NCBI RefSeq assembly: GCF_000495855.1
Contig: NZ_AWGF01000005.1
Span: forward strand, 124,001 to 188,000
From: Asticcacaulis sp. YBE204
GTDB lineage: Bacteria; Pseudomonadota; Alphaproteobacteria; Caulobacterales; Caulobacteraceae
Length of the DNA stretch: 64,000 nucleotides
Direction of reading: 5' to 3'
Part shown: piece after piece, positions 26,911 through 35,235 of the stretch
Layout of the letters: the number at the start of each line of letters is the position of its first letter
Position numbering within the stretch: position 1 is the first letter of the stretch
Notes under the pieces: generated by a model
Seen by the model: only the letters and a program-made list of their open reading frames with translations
What the model was told of the DNA's origin: nothing
Databases searched by the model: none
Translations under genes and position numbers: made by a program

Positions 26911-27576
26911 TCAGAAAGCCAAACTGAGTTGCTTTGAATTTAGGCTAGATTCCCGATTCCAAATCCATGAATCGAAATCCCGGCGAGGCACAGATAGCAA
27001 ATCTGCCGCGTAGCAGAAAGTCCACTTAAGATAGTTGTAGTCTGTGCCTTCGATGCCTGCACGTTTTGCAAAGGTGCGAATATGCCGATCAACGGCAATG
27101 GATTCTATGCCAACGATGCATGCCATATAGTCTACAGTTTTGGGCCCGACACCATGAAGTTCTTGCAGGCACACGCAAAACTGATCTTCCAATAGCCGAA
27201 CCCTCAAAGAATTCACATCTGAAATACCGGCGTCATGGACAAAATAAACCATTCGCTCAAACCGAGACGCTTTTAATGGGTGGCTCCAGTTCAGGAAGTC
27301 TGCGGTTTCACCCGCTTCGACGATTCCTGTGAGAGCATAAACAGTATCAGCGTTGGGAAAGCGCTCCAGAATTCGGTCGACGCGCGGACGAACAACTTTT
27401 GCGTAATTGAGGCCCGCTTGTAAAGTGCAGTCGGCCAGAACCGCCCCTATGTGGTCGCAATGGCCACGAACGCCGTAAGATCCGACCGACATGCCCTCTG
27501 AATTGACATAGTCAGCAATCCGTCTCGCACCGGCAAGAATGTCGATCGGATCGCTACCAGCGAAATTTGGGTTCAT
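26911..27576 (-). CDS. HhH-GPD family glycosylase (OGG/EndoIII-like)
   Basis: A 221-residue protein whose helix-hairpin-helix LHGVGPKTVDYM and following VDRHIRTF carry both the catalytic lysine (in GPKT) and the aspartate (in VDRH) of the HhH-GPD DNA glycosylase/lyase superfamily. There is no C-terminal iron-sulfur cysteine cluster. The ATG at 27576 overlaps the queC-like stop (ATGA), fixing the start. It is the last gene of a four-gene operon. OGG-type proteins of this fold accompany QueC-like enzymes in type IV CBASS. The substrate here is unknown. Confidence 0.8.
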   Translation of the reverse strand: MNPNFAGSDPIDILAGARRIADYVNSEGMSVGSYGVRGHCDHIGAVLADCTLQAGLNYAKVVRPRVDRILERFPNADTVYALTGIVEAGETADFLNWSHPLKASRFERMVYFVHDAGISDVNSLRVRLLEDQFCVCLQELHGVGPKTVDYMACIVGIESIAVDRHIRTFAKRAGIEGTDYNYLKWTFCYAADLLSVPRRDFDSWIWNRESSLNSKQLSLAF

Positions 27577-28196
27577 GTCAGTAATCCTGCTTGCCGCAGG
27601 GCTGCTAACCTTTCTACGCAATTTGGGCAAGCGCCGCATGGCAATTCACTCGCGGCCTGGCAAGAAAACGTCTTTCCTATCGGTACTCCCAGGCGCAGCG
27701 CTTCCTGCGTCACCTCGAATTTTGACCAATATCTAAACGGCGATACAAATCTTACAGGTCCGATCTCCTCTGAAAGTCCGTCGAGCTTGTTCATAAACTC
27801 GGCTGTGCAATCAATTTCCTTGGCGTGATTGCTATTTATGAAGCCTGTATAAACGCTCAATATCCCCAGTGTCTGTGCCCGTGCGGCCGCCGCTGCGTAG
27901 AAGAGAAGGGTGCGGTATGGAACATAAAGGTCATCATCAACTACTTTGTCTTCCCATAGATTGGCCTCTGCAATTAATCGGGAGCTCGATCCTCTGAATA
28001 GGTCTGAAATGGTGTTGCGTTCAGGCTTTTCGAAGTGAGACGGCAATACTTCACGAACCTTGGCCCACTCCGTCTCGACGCAATGTTGCCCGTAGTCAAA
28101 GAAAATGGGCAGGACATAGAATCCATCTTCAGCAAGCTTGTAGCCAACCGTAGTCGAATCTAACCCGCCGGATGCCAATAGTATTGCCGCCTTCAT
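27573..28196 (-). CDS. QueC-like 7-cyano-7-deazaguanine synthase family enzyme
   Basis: A 207-residue PP-loop ATPase: SGGLDSTT near residue 9 and a complete zinc site (SCQAASELPCGACPNC) at the C-terminus, as in QueC, which turns 7-carboxy-7-deazaguanine into preQ0 with ATP. It is slightly shorter than housekeeping QueC and has no queD/queE neighbours. QueC-like enzymes are known in defence systems (QatC, Cap9). It overlaps the kinase fusion gene upstream and the glycosylase gene downstream by four bases each. I read it as a defence-type QueC rather than a queuosine biosynthesis gene. Confidence 0.88.
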   Translation of the reverse strand: MKAAILLASGGLDSTTVGYKLAEDGFYVLPIFFDYGQHCVETEWAKVREVLPSHFEKPERNTISDLFRGSSSRLIAEANLWEDKVVDDDLYVPYRTLLFYAAAAARAQTLGILSVYTGFINSNHAKEIDCTAEFMNKLDGLSEEIGPVRFVSPFRYWSKFEVTQEALRLGVPIGKTFSCQAASELPCGACPNCVERLAALRQAGLLT

Positions 28197-29521
28197 GACC
28201 GTCTATTCCGGATTGAAGATAGGCATTGAAATAATGCGTTTAGGCATTCATCTAAATCGGCAGAATACGTGTTGCTGCCGCATATTACCATTGTGTTATT
28301 GTTCTCTCTTCTCGGATCGAACGTAACAACTGGTTTGCCTAAAGCTATCGCCATTCCTATCTCGACAAGGGTTCCTGGGTCGCGCTGTAGAGGAATCGCA
28401 AAGACCAACGAACAATTATTGAGTAATTTGACGTCGTTGCGATAGAAGGATTGAAGCGTATGAGACGGAGTGTGTTGGTCCGCTTCGCCATTTTCTTGCA
28501 CAGGGCGGCGCACCACAAAATTGTGGTATTGCAACGATGACAATGCCGCCTCAATTTCCGGCTTTTCTATGTATGAAAAATCTGGCGCAGCGAGGTAGAT
28601 CTCAAATTGTGACCGCTCATGCCAAGGCAGAATTGTGCCACCAAGCGCGCGAACCTCGTCCGTGGATAGCATTAGTTCACGCTGAACATCTCGTCGTAAA
28701 TCGTCGGGAAAAGTGGTCTGAGCGTACCGGGTTGCAACTTGCATCCCGCGCCACGCGGCGTCGACCGTGTTCTGACGACTGACAGCAGCAAAGACAGCGG
28801 TGTATACATCTCCCACGCCGACGGAGTTCACGGTGTTCCCAAGGACTGCTGGCAATTCCGTCACTGTGCCTGCGACAAGATCGAAAAGCCGACTTCCGCC
28901 ACGATTCTCCTTCAGGAGGAGATGTTCGGCCCCGAGGCTTTTCGATGCCGCCAACAGTGGAGATAAATCGTCGGATGCGACGGATGCGAATAGCTCCGAG
29001 GATGTTGAGATTACGATCCGGGTGACACGACCGGCCAGCGCGTTCATTTTTTCGAGCGAGGCGATGTCATACGCAATGTCGATGGTGACCTTCGAGGTAG
29101 GATGGATTGCGTCTAAAACGGCGGTAAGGTCAAACGCGCCCGGAAAGATTACCAGGTCATTATATTGACCGGCCTGCGTTTTTATATCGAAAAGCTGCAC
29201 TTTTTTGCGTTCGCGCAATATGTCTTCGTAGCCTTGATGACCGATTTCTCGGACATCACCGATCACTATGACATTTGGCGCTCCCTGGAGATCTCCGAGC
29301 CTAATGAACTCGTGGCATCCATGGTTTGCGAGATAACCTTCAGCCTCATCGACCAGATACTCGGGGCAAACGGTTGCAACCGCATATTTTATCCCGCAAG
29401 CCCACAAGCCACGAGCCGCGTGAACGATGCCGCCAAGCCGCATTTTCACCGGGCTACGGTCTGTCGCTAGAGAAAAGTCGACACAAATCTCGCCCACGAT
29501 AAGTATAGTGTCTTCGAGCAT
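28193..29521 (-). CDS. PfkB-type sugar kinase fused to nucleoside 2-deoxyribosyltransferase-like domain
   Basis: A 442-residue two-domain protein. Residues 1-280 form a PfkB/ribokinase-like domain (VGEICVDFSL at the start; NSVGVGDVYTAVF near 235 with the GxGD catalytic aspartate). Residues about 305-440 resemble nucleoside 2-deoxyribosyltransferases (IYLAAPDF, FYRNDVKLLNNCSLVFAIPL, DPGTLVEIGMAIALGKPVV with the candidate nucleophilic glutamate). The combination suggests moving a base between (deoxy)ribosyl groups and phosphorylating a nucleoside or sugar. It starts four bases after the stop of the Gly/Ser-rich gene and overlaps the QueC-like gene. I do not know a characterised protein with this layout. 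Confidence 0.8.
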   Translation of the reverse strand: MLEDTILIVGEICVDFSLATDRSPVKMRLGGIVHAARGLWACGIKYAVATVCPEYLVDEAEGYLANHGCHEFIRLGDLQGAPNVIVIGDVREIGHQGYEDILRERKKVQLFDIKTQAGQYNDLVIFPGAFDLTAVLDAIHPTSKVTIDIAYDIASLEKMNALAGRVTRIVISTSSELFASVASDDLSPLLAASKSLGAEHLLLKENRGGSRLFDLVAGTVTELPAVLGNTVNSVGVGDVYTAVFAAVSRQNTVDAAWRGMQVATRYAQTTFPDDLRRDVQRELMLSTDEVRALGGTILPWHERSQFEIYLAAPDFSYIEKPEIEAALSSLQYHNFVVRRPVQENGEADQHTPSHTLQSFYRNDVKLLNNCSLVFAIPLQRDPGTLVEIGMAIALGKPVVTFDPRRENNNTMVICGSNTYSADLDECLNALFQCLSSIRNRRS

Positions 29522-29525
29522 GGCC

Positions 29526-29900
29526 TTAGACGGGCACGAAATCGGCGTCTACACGAGGGACCGGTGAAGTTGACGAACTGACCACGACGCCTGTGTATTG
29601 GATGCCATCACGTAGACAGCCAGCCAAGTAGTTAAACTTTGTAGGTAATGCACCGACGCTGACGCCGCTTGGATCGACAGCGATAATACGGCCCTTATGA
29701 GCCAGCGTTAAGGCTGTTCCTGGCGCCGGCACGCCACGGCTCTTTGAAAAGAAATCGTAGTGTGATACATCTTCCAGGCCAGCATGGAAAGCTTGGCGGC
29801 ACAAGTCGTCACCGCTGCCGCCACCGGATGAGCCGCTTCCTTGTCCCTGCTTTTCTTTTCCAGAATAGTCGGAAAAGCTTCCAGAACCACTACTCCCCAT
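29526..29900 (-). CDS. Gly/Ser-rich N-terminus protein, candidate modification target
   Basis: A 124-residue protein beginning Met-Gly (MGSSGSGSFSDYSG), then a flexible Gly/Ser/Gln stretch to about residue 30 and a compact domain (about 33-124) containing PAPGTALTLAHKGRIIAVD, GALPTKFNYLAGCL and PVPRVDADFVPV. The frame is open to an ATG at 29978, but the ATG at 29900 has GAGGG five bases upstream while the outer one has no clear site. It is the first gene of the operon. N-terminal glycine after Met removal is the feature required of proteins modified by defence QueC-like enzymes. I do not recognise the domain. Confidence 0.7.
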   Translation of the reverse strand: MGSSGSGSFSDYSGKEKQGQGSGSSGGGSGDDLCRQAFHAGLEDVSHYDFFSKSRGVPAPGTALTLAHKGRIIAVDPSGVSVGALPTKFNYLAGCLRDGIQYTGVVVSSSTSPVPRVDADFVPV

Positions 29901-30168
29901 AACAGCCCTCTTTGGTTTTATTATATTTGATTCGAACCTGAGATTGAACCGTGGCGAAGGAGTTTGCAATAGGCTCATTGACTTGGCCCGCTATATGATC
30001 CGCTCCTCCTTTCCTTGGAGGGGTGCCGAGGCCATGACGTAATTCAACTGCGTTCAGGGCCGGAGATGTGGAGGCAGAAGTTCACAGGTTTAAGGCGACG
30101 CGGACTGGAATCGGTTGAGCGGACAGTTTGGCCGAACTAGCTAGCAGGCTTTTGTTCAGAGAGAGCCA

Positions 30169-32472
30169 ATGAAGCCAAGAATTAAACTTACCGCCCGAAT
30201 GATATCCAATTTCTGTCAGCTGCGAGTGGCGCCGGTGCTGCCGCCTCGGGAAGTTGATATATTGCAAGCCTACATGATCCGGCTATTGAAGAGTGGCCGG
30301 CTTCCACCCGGGAAGCGCGGCGGCCTAGACCTGAAAATTGTTGCGGTAGAGTCTGGACTCGAAGAACGGGTTTTGCGCCAAGTGCGTGAACATCTTCTGC
30401 CACTGTTTGATAGGCTGGTTAGCGCAGTTCGAGCAAATTGCACTGACGACAAAGCGACCGAGGGCGAGCGAAGGGGCCGTCCCCCAATGTCGTTGAAAGA
30501 GGGGCCTGTCGCTCCTAAGAAACGGGCGCCTGCTTTGCCGACTACCGAAGGCGCTATTCGTCGAAGCGGCAGGAGGGCCAAACCAGTTATCGAATTTCCA
30601 CAGCCAAAGTGGACGGAATGGAAAGACCCCGACAGTTTTACCAACGCCATGACGCTCCATATGAAGCGTCATGGCGACAGCGGTCGGCATTTATGTCGGG
30701 CCGTTTCGGACGCGGAAGCAACTTTAGATCCGCACACAATCCGGAAATGGTGCAGTGGCGAGGCTATTCCTCTGACAGTGCAAAGCTTCCAAATACTGCA
30801 TCGCATCGAACGTCGCTATGGGCTTCCAAACTACTACTTCAAGGCTCGTGTACCAAGGCAGAACTTGGCAGCGCGGGGCCACGTCCTTGAGGACATCTCG
30901 CCCTCGGAACAACGCAGGTACGCCTGGCATTTGCCGGACGACTTCATTTTCCGACCAATTGAAGAGCAGGAAGAAATTCTAGCGTGGGTCAAACGAAATA
31001 TCATCATGGGCTCGACGGAGTACCGCCGCTACCAAGCCGCAGCTGCCCGTCATCGATTTGGTTTGCGATTTCGTGGCATTCGGAGTGGCAGAAAGATTCC
31101 AGATTCAGCCCCAGAGGATGAAACTCAAAGCGACCGTGATGAGGAAGCCCTGGTCGGCAGTGTGAAGGCGCCGGCCAGACTGGAAGCTGAAATGAGCGAG
31201 CTCCTGCAATTCAAGACGTCTACTCTCACTGCGTTTGGACTTCAGCGAAACGGTGTTTGGGGTCGGGAAACCGCCGCGCAGAAAGTCGAGCACCTGGGTT
31301 TGATGTTTGGTGCATTGGTTGCCTCTAAGAGCGGTCCCGTGCGTGGTTATGGCGCGACTATGAAATCGCTGACCTTTGCTTTGCTTCTCTTTCCGGCCGT
31401 ATGGGACTGGTACCTGCAATGGCGTGAAACGAGGCGAGGTTTCTATACCGCCTGGGAAGTTGATATGCTCGTCGTCGGTCTCTCATTGGTTCGCGAAGAA
31501 ACCGGGTGGTTAAGGCAGAACCCCGAGCTAGGCGACCACCTATGTGTGTTGCCGGGCCTCGTGTCGCAGAAGGATATACTGGCCGCCAGGCGTGATTGGA
31601 ACGCCGCCTGTGACATGATGTATCGCCATGGGCGCAATCGCATAAAGGAAATTCAACGCGTGGCTCGGGTTCATCGCGACCCGTTCGAGCCAATCTTACC
31701 CATTCTGGAGGCTGAAAGTCCGGTGGCCGAGTATCGGAAAATCACCGAAGAAATTTTGCGACTGATGCCCGATGAACAGCGCTATCCTAAGTCGGCAGCT
31801 GAGGCGGTCCGAGCCTATCTTATGCTACGGCTTGGCTTGCATCTCGGCCTGCGACAGAAAAACCTGCGAGAATTAATGGTCTGTCCGCGGCATCAAATGC
31901 CACGATCAGAGCGGCAGCTTGAGGACATGAAGCGCGGCGAAATTCGCTGGAGTGCTCGCGAAAATGGCTGGGAGGTAATGATCCCAGCCATCGCCTTCAA
32001 AAACGCAACGTCATCGTTTTTTGGTGCGAAGCCGTTTCGTTTGATGCTCCCCGATCTTGGCGGTCTATATGGTTGGATCGATGCCTACATCGACCGGCAC
32101 CGGGCAACCTTGATTGGGCCATCGGTCGATCCTGGCACCTTTTTCGTAAAGACGGCGAAGAAGAGCAGCGCGGAAGCCGCATACAATCAAACCACCTTTT
32201 ACGAGGCCTGGAGACTAACGATCCAGCGCTATGGGATTTACAATCCCTACACGCGACGAGGTGCCATCAAAGGCTTGTTGCCACATGGGCCTCACAACGT
32301 GCGGGACGTGCTGGCGACTCACATCCTGAAGCAGACCGGTTCATACGAACAGGCGAGCTACGCTATTCAGGACACGCCAGATATGGTCGCCCAACACTAT
32401 GGCCGTTTCCTCCCCCAGGACAAATCTGCGCTCGCAGCCCAGATTTTGAACCGGGTGTGGGAGGCGGCATGA
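30169..32472 (+). CDS. Large tyrosine-recombinase-like protein
   Basis: A 767-residue protein. The C-terminal 250 residues resemble a tyrosine-recombinase catalytic domain: LGLHLGLRQKNLREL (Arg I, near 560), GPHNVRDVLATHIL (HxxR-like, near 705) and QHYGRF (nucleophile tyrosine, near 745). The N-terminal half includes a helix-turn-helix-like stretch (HTIRKWCSGEAIPLTVQSF, about 190-210) and a basic linker. This is twice the size of normal integrases and reminds me of large recombinase-like genes near defence islands. It is divergent from the QueC operon and is followed by a strong inverted repeat and the right attachment-site candidate. Confidence 0.7.
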   Translation: MKPRIKLTARMISNFCQLRVAPVLPPREVDILQAYMIRLLKSGRLPPGKRGGLDLKIVAVESGLEERVLRQVREHLLPLFDRLVSAVRANCTDDKATEGERRGRPPMSLKEGPVAPKKRAPALPTTEGAIRRSGRRAKPVIEFPQPKWTEWKDPDSFTNAMTLHMKRHGDSGRHLCRAVSDAEATLDPHTIRKWCSGEAIPLTVQSFQILHRIERRYGLPNYYFKARVPRQNLAARGHVLEDISPSEQRRYAWHLPDDFIFRPIEEQEEILAWVKRNIIMGSTEYRRYQAAAARHRFGLRFRGIRSGRKIPDSAPEDETQSDRDEEALVGSVKAPARLEAEMSELLQFKTSTLTAFGLQRNGVWGRETAAQKVEHLGLMFGALVASKSGPVRGYGATMKSLTFALLLFPAVWDWYLQWRETRRGFYTAWEVDMLVVGLSLVREETGWLRQNPELGDHLCVLPGLVSQKDILAARRDWNAACDMMYRHGRNRIKEIQRVARVHRDPFEPILPILEAESPVAEYRKITEEILRLMPDEQRYPKSAAEAVRAYLMLRLGLHLGLRQKNLRELMVCPRHQMPRSERQLEDMKRGEIRWSARENGWEVMIPAIAFKNATSSFFGAKPFRLMLPDLGGLYGWIDAYIDRHRATLIGPSVDPGTFFVKTAKKSSAEAAYNQTTFYEAWRLTIQRYGIYNPYTRRGAIKGLLPHGPHNVRDVLATHILKQTGSYEQASYAIQDTPDMVAQHYGRFLPQDKSALAAQILNRVWEAA

Positions 32473-32594
32473 CAGATGTTTGTCGGACGAGCGCTCTACC
32501 CATGTACAGTCCAGGAGCGCACTAATGGTCGCGGCGATTTCATGACTTGCTGCGCGCGACCATTCCCGATAACTCGCAATCTTTCCTAACCGGC

Positions 32595-32635
32595 CAGCTA
32601 AGTGACGGGAAAAACCGTTCCCCGTCACTTAGCTG
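32595..32635. repeat. Perfect inverted repeat after the large recombinase
   Basis: Arms CAGCTAAGTGACGGG (32595-32609) and CCCGTCACTTAGCTG (32621-32635) are perfectly complementary with an 11-base spacer. There is no U-tract, so it is not a classical terminator. A recombinase binding or crossover site, or a stable 3' hairpin of the upstream mRNA, is possible. Confidence 0.7.
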
Positions 32636-32955
32636 AGTGGGCTGGATTAACTGCCTGACGAATGATTGGCGTGACATTCAGTGTAGATCCAGGGCGATGC
32701 TCCGAAAGGGGCAATTTTCAAATTGAACGTCTAGCCGTTTCAGGCCCAAAAAGTTGAAATCCATTCTACCCCTTCCAAGTGGCTATTCTGTCACGTGGGC
32801 GGAACAGATCGGGAATAACTTGACACGTCACCCCGGTTTGCGCCATCAACGGGGAAGATCAGGTGCCTGGCGGCTGGCGCAAAGCGTTGTATTTCCAGCC
32901 TTAAACAATGACCGAGCGTAACAGGTAATGTACGCGAACAGGTCTGTTTTTATTA

Positions 32956-32971
32956 CACACCTTACGCCCTG
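32956..32971. other. Candidate attachment-site core, right copy
   Basis: Identical to 14466-14481 over 16 bases (CACACCTTACGCCCTG) and in the same orientation. Together they would delimit an 18.5-kb unit carrying the recombinases and both defence operons. Confidence 0.4.
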
Positions 32972-33166
32972 TCGCCGATGCTCTAGTTTTTACTGCACTT
33001 CGTCTACGTCAATTGCCTCCCGGCTGAATGGCCCAGGAGAGCAACGGAGGCGGACTACTCCTGACAGTCGGTCTCCCCTCGCGTCAAAATTCTCGATAGG
33101 CCTGGTGGGTCAATTTTTTCAATCACTTTACTGAAAATCCGACCTTTTCAACAATATCCGCGCAAT

Positions 33167-34075
33167 TCAGCCGTTGCCCCCGCTGAGCGCGTTCTTTGGA
33201 AAACCGGCGGCCAGATGATCAATCAGTTTGCGCACGGCCGGTGGCAGCCCACGCCGGGTTGTAAAGAGCAGGTGAACAATGCCTTGGCGGCCGCGCCATG
33301 TCGGCAGGACGCGGACCAGACTGCCATCTTGCAACGCTTCGTGGCAGACATGATCTGGCAAGAAGGCGACGCCCATGCCTGCTATCGCCGCGGACCGCAG
33401 TGCCCCGAAATCTGCGCAGCCCATTCGCGCGGAATGTCGGATGAGTTTTGTTCGACCGTCGTCCGTTTCAAGCGGCCAGTCGGTTTCGTCCTGATCATCA
33501 CTGGATACGAGGAGGGGATAGGCCGTTAGCTGCTCGATCTCGGTAATCCGGCCTGCCAAGTGTGGGGCGGCTACAAGAATACGCGTTGATTGGCCGAGTG
33601 TCCGCATAGTGAGCGAAGCATCGCTGTCGAGTGACAACCTGACCCGTAACGCCAGATCGATGCGCTCCGCAATCAGATCAACCGCCCGATCCGTGGCGAT
33701 GAGCTGAAGGCGAACCTTGGGGTAGCGATCCAGGAAGCCGGCCACGTGCGAGGAGATGGTTTCGACCAGTCCGGTCGGGCAACTGAAACGGATGAGTCCA
33801 TGCGGCTCAGTCTGGGCCTCCGCGACAAGCGCCTCAGCCTGTTCCGCCTCATTCTGCATGGCGCGACAGCGCTGATAGAAAACCTGACCCACATCCGTCA
33901 CGCGAAACCTGCGGCTGGAGCGCTCGATCAGACGCACGCCCAGCCTTTCTTCCAGCGCAGCGATCCGCCGGCTGAGTTTCGACTTCGGCTCGCGCAAGGC
34001 TCGCCCGGCAGCGGCAAAGCCGCCGTGAGTGACTACTTCGGCGAAATAAGCCAGATCATTCAGATCGCTGCGCAA
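33167..34075 (-). CDS. LysR-family transcriptional regulator
   Basis: A 302-residue LysR-type regulator with the N-terminal winged helix (LNDLAYFAEVVTHGGFAAAGRAL to LGVRLIERSSRRF) and a periplasmic-binding-like effector domain. It starts at TTG 34075, where the family's conserved N-terminus begins; no usable ATG lies upstream. It is divergent from the SDR gene with 116 bp between them, the normal arrangement for a LysR regulator and its target. The inducer is not predictable. Confidence 0.9.
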   Translation of the reverse strand: MRSDLNDLAYFAEVVTHGGFAAAGRALREPKSKLSRRIAALEERLGVRLIERSSRRFRVTDVGQVFYQRCRAMQNEAEQAEALVAEAQTEPHGLIRFSCPTGLVETISSHVAGFLDRYPKVRLQLIATDRAVDLIAERIDLALRVRLSLDSDASLTMRTLGQSTRILVAAPHLAGRITEIEQLTAYPLLVSSDDQDETDWPLETDDGRTKLIRHSARMGCADFGALRSAAIAGMGVAFLPDHVCHEALQDGSLVRVLPTWRGRQGIVHLLFTTRRGLPPAVRKLIDHLAAGFPKNALSGGNG

Positions 34076-34134
34076 TATCGTTCTCTATATGGAACGATAA
34101 GTAGCATATTTGCAGACTACAGCCAGTATCGTTC
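34076..34134. promoter_or_regulatory. LysR operator candidate between regulator and SDR gene
   Basis: An inverted repeat TATCGTTC (34076-34083) / GAACGATA (34092-34099) abuts the LysR start codon, and a third copy TATCGTTC lies at 34127-34134. The spacing suits a LysR tetramer contacting an activation and a repression site. Confidence 0.65.
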
Positions 34135-34191
34135 TGAAATTATCTTCTTCCTGTCAGTGGCGATCAGGCCGGCAAACATGGAGACAAGACA

Positions 34192-34944
34192 ATGGCACAT
34201 GCATTCGAAAACAAGGTTGTGGTCGTAACCGGCGGCACCAGCGGGATCGGCCTGGCGACAGCAAAGGCATTCGTGGAGGCCGGCGCATTCGTCTTTATCA
34301 CCGGCCGTCGCCAGGAAGCGCTCGATGCTGCGGTCAAGTCGATCGGTGGCCGGATTACCGGCGTACGCGGCGACATGGCCAAGCTCGCGGATATCAACCG
34401 CCTGTACGATGCCGTCCAACAGCAGCACAGCCATATCGACGTGGTTTTCGCCAACGCCGGCGGTGGAGAGTTTTCGGCTCTGGGCGCGATTACTGAAGAG
34501 CACTATCAGAAAACGTTCGACACCAATGTTAAGGGCGTCATGTTCACGGTCCAGAAGGCTCTGCCGCTTCTGCGGGATGGAGGCGCAATCGTGCTTACCT
34601 CGTCGACCACCAGCATTTCCGGAACGCCGGCCTTCAGTGTCTATTCCGCGACAAAGGCCGCTATTCGCAGCTTCGCCCGCAACTGGATACTGGACCTGAA
34701 GGACCGCCAAATCCGGGTCAATGCAATTAGCCCGGGCGTGACGGATACCGCTGGCCTTAACGACCTGTTCGGCGGCGGTGACCAGGCAGAAGGCACAAAG
34801 GCCTATCTGGCTGGGTTGATCCCCGCCGGCAGGGTTGGTCGTCCTGAAGAGATTGCCAAGGCGGTTCTATTCCTGGCATCCGACGACGCCAGCTTCGTCA
34901 ACGGTGTCGAATTGTTCGTTGATGGCGGACAGGCGCAAATCTAG
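34192..34944 (+). CDS. SDR-family oxidoreductase
   Basis: A 250-residue short-chain dehydrogenase/reductase: NAD(P)-binding TGGTSGIGLATAKAF near residue 12, NAGGG near 89, catalytic Ser (TSSTTS) and YSATK near 152-156. The substrate is unknown; divergent LysR control suggests response to a small aromatic or quinone-like compound. A decayed copy of its C-terminal half and 3' flank is found at 52.6-53.1 kb. A terminator follows. Confidence 0.92.
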   Translation: MAHAFENKVVVVTGGTSGIGLATAKAFVEAGAFVFITGRRQEALDAAVKSIGGRITGVRGDMAKLADINRLYDAVQQQHSHIDVVFANAGGGEFSALGAITEEHYQKTFDTNVKGVMFTVQKALPLLRDGGAIVLTSSTTSISGTPAFSVYSATKAAIRSFARNWILDLKDRQIRVNAISPGVTDTAGLNDLFGGGDQAEGTKAYLAGLIPAGRVGRPEEIAKAVLFLASDDASFVNGVELFVDGGQAQI

Positions 34945-34950
34945 GCATGA

Positions 34951-34975
34951 GGCGTCCGGTTCGCCGGGCGCCTTT
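34951..34975 (+). terminator. Terminator after the SDR gene
   Basis: Stem GGCGTCCGG / CCGGGCGCC (one G-T pair) with a TTCG tetraloop, followed by TTT. A diverged version follows the decayed SDR copy near 53.01-53.04 kb. Confidence 0.7.
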
Positions 34976-35171
34976 GTCGTCTTCCGACAAGTGGCCTGCT
35001 GACCTCCGGCCGTGCCGTTCGGGACGTGTGTACCTTGCGCAGTCACAAAGTGAGTTCTCCACTCCGCGACTGCCGAAGAGAATTTTGCGGTTTTAAGCTT
35101 ATAATGCGGCCCTGCATTAGCAGGTTCGGCGGTATCCGCGTTCCAAGCGAACGCAACTTAAAAATAAGAAT

Positions 35172-35199
35172 TATCATCGGGTGATAGCCGGATGATAAC
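35172..35199. promoter_or_regulatory. Inverted repeat upstream of the ABC exporter gene
   Basis: Arms TTATCATC and GATGATAA separated by 12 bases, ending 36 bp before the exporter ATG. This position suits an operator. The cognate regulator is not evident; the nearby XRE proteins use a different-looking palindrome. Confidence 0.45.
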
Positions 35200-35235
35200 T
35201 TTCTGATTTTGCACAGACGCTCGTACGTTGTCTCA

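Larger units (their letters stand above)
32473..33166. other. Non-coding junction region
   Basis: No supportable gene in about 690 bp. It contains a perfect 15-bp stem inverted repeat (32595-32635) and the 16-bp repeat at 32956-32971 described separately. It separates island genes from the LysR/SDR pair and is the most likely right edge of the island. Confidence 0.5.

Noticed and set aside
27573-28196. Housekeeping queuosine synthesis gene
   Set aside because: No queD, queE, queF or tgt neighbours, and the gene is locked in an operon with a glycosylase and a kinase/transferase fusion inside a defence island. A defence-type QueC is more likely.
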